Shown here: positions 61,401 to 62,429 of the stretch, in pieces
Numbering within the stretch: position 1 is the first letter of the stretch
Layout of the letters: every line of letters starts with the position of its first letter
NCBI GenBank assembly: GCA_963575745.1
Contig: CAUYUJ010015303.1
Location: forward strand, 279,655-342,083
Source of the DNA: Prorocentrum cordatum
Lineage: Eukaryota; Sar; Dinophyceae; Prorocentrales; Prorocentraceae
Length of the DNA: 62,429 bases
Reading direction: 5' to 3'
Program-made: the position numbers and the translations under genes
Notes under the pieces: model-generated
Database searches by the model: none
What the model saw: only the letters and a program-made list of their open reading frames with translations
What the model was told of the DNA's origin: nothing

Positions 61401-62429
61401 ACTGTTCCCTTCGGTTGTAGCCGGAGAACTTGTCTGCATTCTCATAGCTAGGACTGTTGGGACATTCGCGCGAGCCTCCAGGATGGCCCGTCAACCCCCG
61501 CCAGGACGCTCGAGGCAGGCGATGGAGGCCGCGTCCAGCTGGTCATAGACGATAGCCGGTTCAAAGACCTCAGCCATGACCCGCATCTCGCGGATAGAGC
61601 GACCGTTATCCGCCCAGCCCGCTGTCTCGCGGCGGCGTTCCATTCGCGGCGCAGGGACCGCAGCCAACTGAGCGAAAGAGTCCATCCGACATCCGACATT
61701 ACGCGGACCATCGAGCGGCCAGTCGGGGATAAAAAAAACAACAACACAAAAAAACGACCAACTCCTTCACCGCCTCGACCCAGACACGCTTTCGTCGCCA
61801 TGGCCCTTTGTTTTTCACCACCGACGTTCTCACATCATCCTCCCCGCCACGTCTGTCCTCGTCGGTCTGCTCGATCGGGCCCAAACGAAGCCCCGCCACA
61901 GCTCCCTTAGGAGCGGCCGTGGAAGTGGGAGGCGACTCACATCTGTCAGCCTCAGGTGCGTCGATTCCCGCCACGATACCCATGGGGAGAAGCCGGCCTC
62001 GATCCGAAGGGTATCGTTCAAAGTCCACTGTCCAGAACAAACTCCAACGCACCGATCACACCCCCAAAATTGGCCAGACTTCGATTTCCGAACCAGCTTA
62101 AAAAATGAAGGAACTTGGACTTCTTGTCCAACTCGCGCCACCTCCCCGTCACAGTCGAACATTGGCTCCGGAACGACCCAGCACGGGCCGTCGGGCAACT
62201 CGGGCGACCCAGGAACGGCGTCGCCCTTGTCCGACGGACCTGCCGCGGGGAAAGGAAGACCGAGACCAGCCGCACCTGCATCGTCGCGTGAATCTCCTGG
62301 CCCATCGGGGCGGGAAGGAGCTCGCAGGGCTCGAGCCACACCATCATGACCCTGCAGTCGTGAATGACGCACCTCCGTCAGGCCCCCGGACTCGATGAGC
62401 GCCTTGGCCTCGTCACGAAGCTCCGAGAA
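58432..62429 (-). other. GC-rich region upstream of RNase H, no intact domain
   Basis: Many open frames on both strands because of GC content. None shows an unmistakable reverse transcriptase motif. A frame at about 62,372-61,830 has CWVVPEP and FFKLVRKSKSGQFWGCDRC but cannot be named. The element may be internally deleted, or its start may lie beyond the window. Confidence 0.4.
60000..60089 (-). pseudogene. Possible RNase H N-terminal strand of the DIRS-like element
   Basis: CHEVFVTDAPFSCGVES has the V-x-T-D-A-x-x-x-G form of an RNase H first strand. It lies 2 kb upstream of the RNase H end at 57.9 kb, so an insertion or large decay separates them. Low confidence. Confidence 0.35.

Larger units (their letters stand above)
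55906..62429 (-). mobile_element. Decayed DIRS-like tyrosine-recombinase retroelement, cut by window edge
   Basis: On the minus strand, from right to left, there is a probable gag/RT part that is unrecognisable, RNase H traces (about 60,000-60,089 and 57,843-58,031), a tyrosine recombinase (about 57,430-56,450), and a methyltransferase-like domain (56,361-55,906). DIRS-type elements combine RT, RNase H, a Dam-like methyltransferase and a tyrosine recombinase, so this set is diagnostic. The domain order with the methyltransferase last is inferred from the layout here. Frames are broken. GC content is very high, with G-runs at 58,371-58,402. Confidence 0.7.

Overview
The window reads as nuclear DNA of a dinoflagellate, most likely a large-genome, GC-rich species (Prorocentrum-like, but the species cannot be fixed from this window). 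Four lines of evidence support this. (1) Relicts of the 22-nt dinoflagellate spliced leader (DinoSL) lie at the 5' ends of several genes, including one perfect copy followed by two 15-nt truncated copies. (2) There are coding families typical of dinoflagellates: a TNP2/CACTA-like protein, fragmentary PPR exons of the type SALVSYNAGISACEK, a dinoflagellate-type LINE and a tyrosine-recombinase (DIRS-like) element. (3) Every believable coding stretch, host-like or transposon, is on the minus strand over 62 kb, as expected for dinoflagellate unidirectional gene arrays. (4) Simple-sequence and tandem repeats make up a large share of the DNA. No rRNA, tRNA, CRISPR array or bacterial-type operon was recognised.

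Layout, left to right. 0-1.5 kb: (CCT)n and AT-rich filler. 1.5-3.2 kb: TNP2-like ORF. 3.5-4.5 kb: a roughly 1 kb non-autonomous element with short inverted termini and a GGCCTCTTGG minisatellite core; further partial copies lie at 7.8, 9.6-10.7 and 39.7 kb. 5.2-6.4 kb: an uncharacterised gene with a relict spliced leader. 6.5-8.1 kb: word-cluster repeats. 8.4-9.6 kb: a gene whose 5' part is replaced by the element. 10.9-13.1 kb: (GT/GGT)n and (CCT)n tracts. 13.1-19.9 kb: a nearly complete but frameshifted LINE on the minus strand, with three tandem spliced-leader relicts at its 5' end and (CCT)n on both sides; beyond it lies a PPR coding fragment that the same tract runs into. 20.1-25.2 kb: PPR fragments, minisatellite and copy 1 of a 2 kb segmental duplication. 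26.6-36.8 kb: a probable three-exon gene with a relict spliced leader and a roughly 6 kb intron filled by a 28-bp minisatellite and a 168-bp satellite array. 37.9-39.6 kb: a Cys-rich protein. 40.8-44.1 kb: a second 168-bp array, with a higher-order repeat of about 755 bp. 45.4-47.9 kb: an 829-residue transposase-like protein with an HMG-box-like tail and a hairpin over its start. 48.1-48.7 kb: a small spliced-leader-tagged repetitive gene. 49.7-54.9 kb: minisatellites and copy 2 of the duplication. 55.1-55.5 kb: alternating 65/66-bp repeats. 55.9 kb to the window end: a decayed DIRS-like retroelement (RNase H, tyrosine recombinase, methyltransferase-like).

How it fits together: the host-like genes are few and sit among retroelements and satellites. 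The spliced-leader relicts show that mRNAs, and apparently a LINE transcript, were trans-spliced, reverse transcribed and reinserted. A short stem-loop with compensatory base changes recurs at five places, three of them at PPR exon starts and two at edges without a PPR repeat. It is the best candidate here for an undescribed mobile or intron-associated signal. All functional statements rest on motif recognition by eye; no database search was run.
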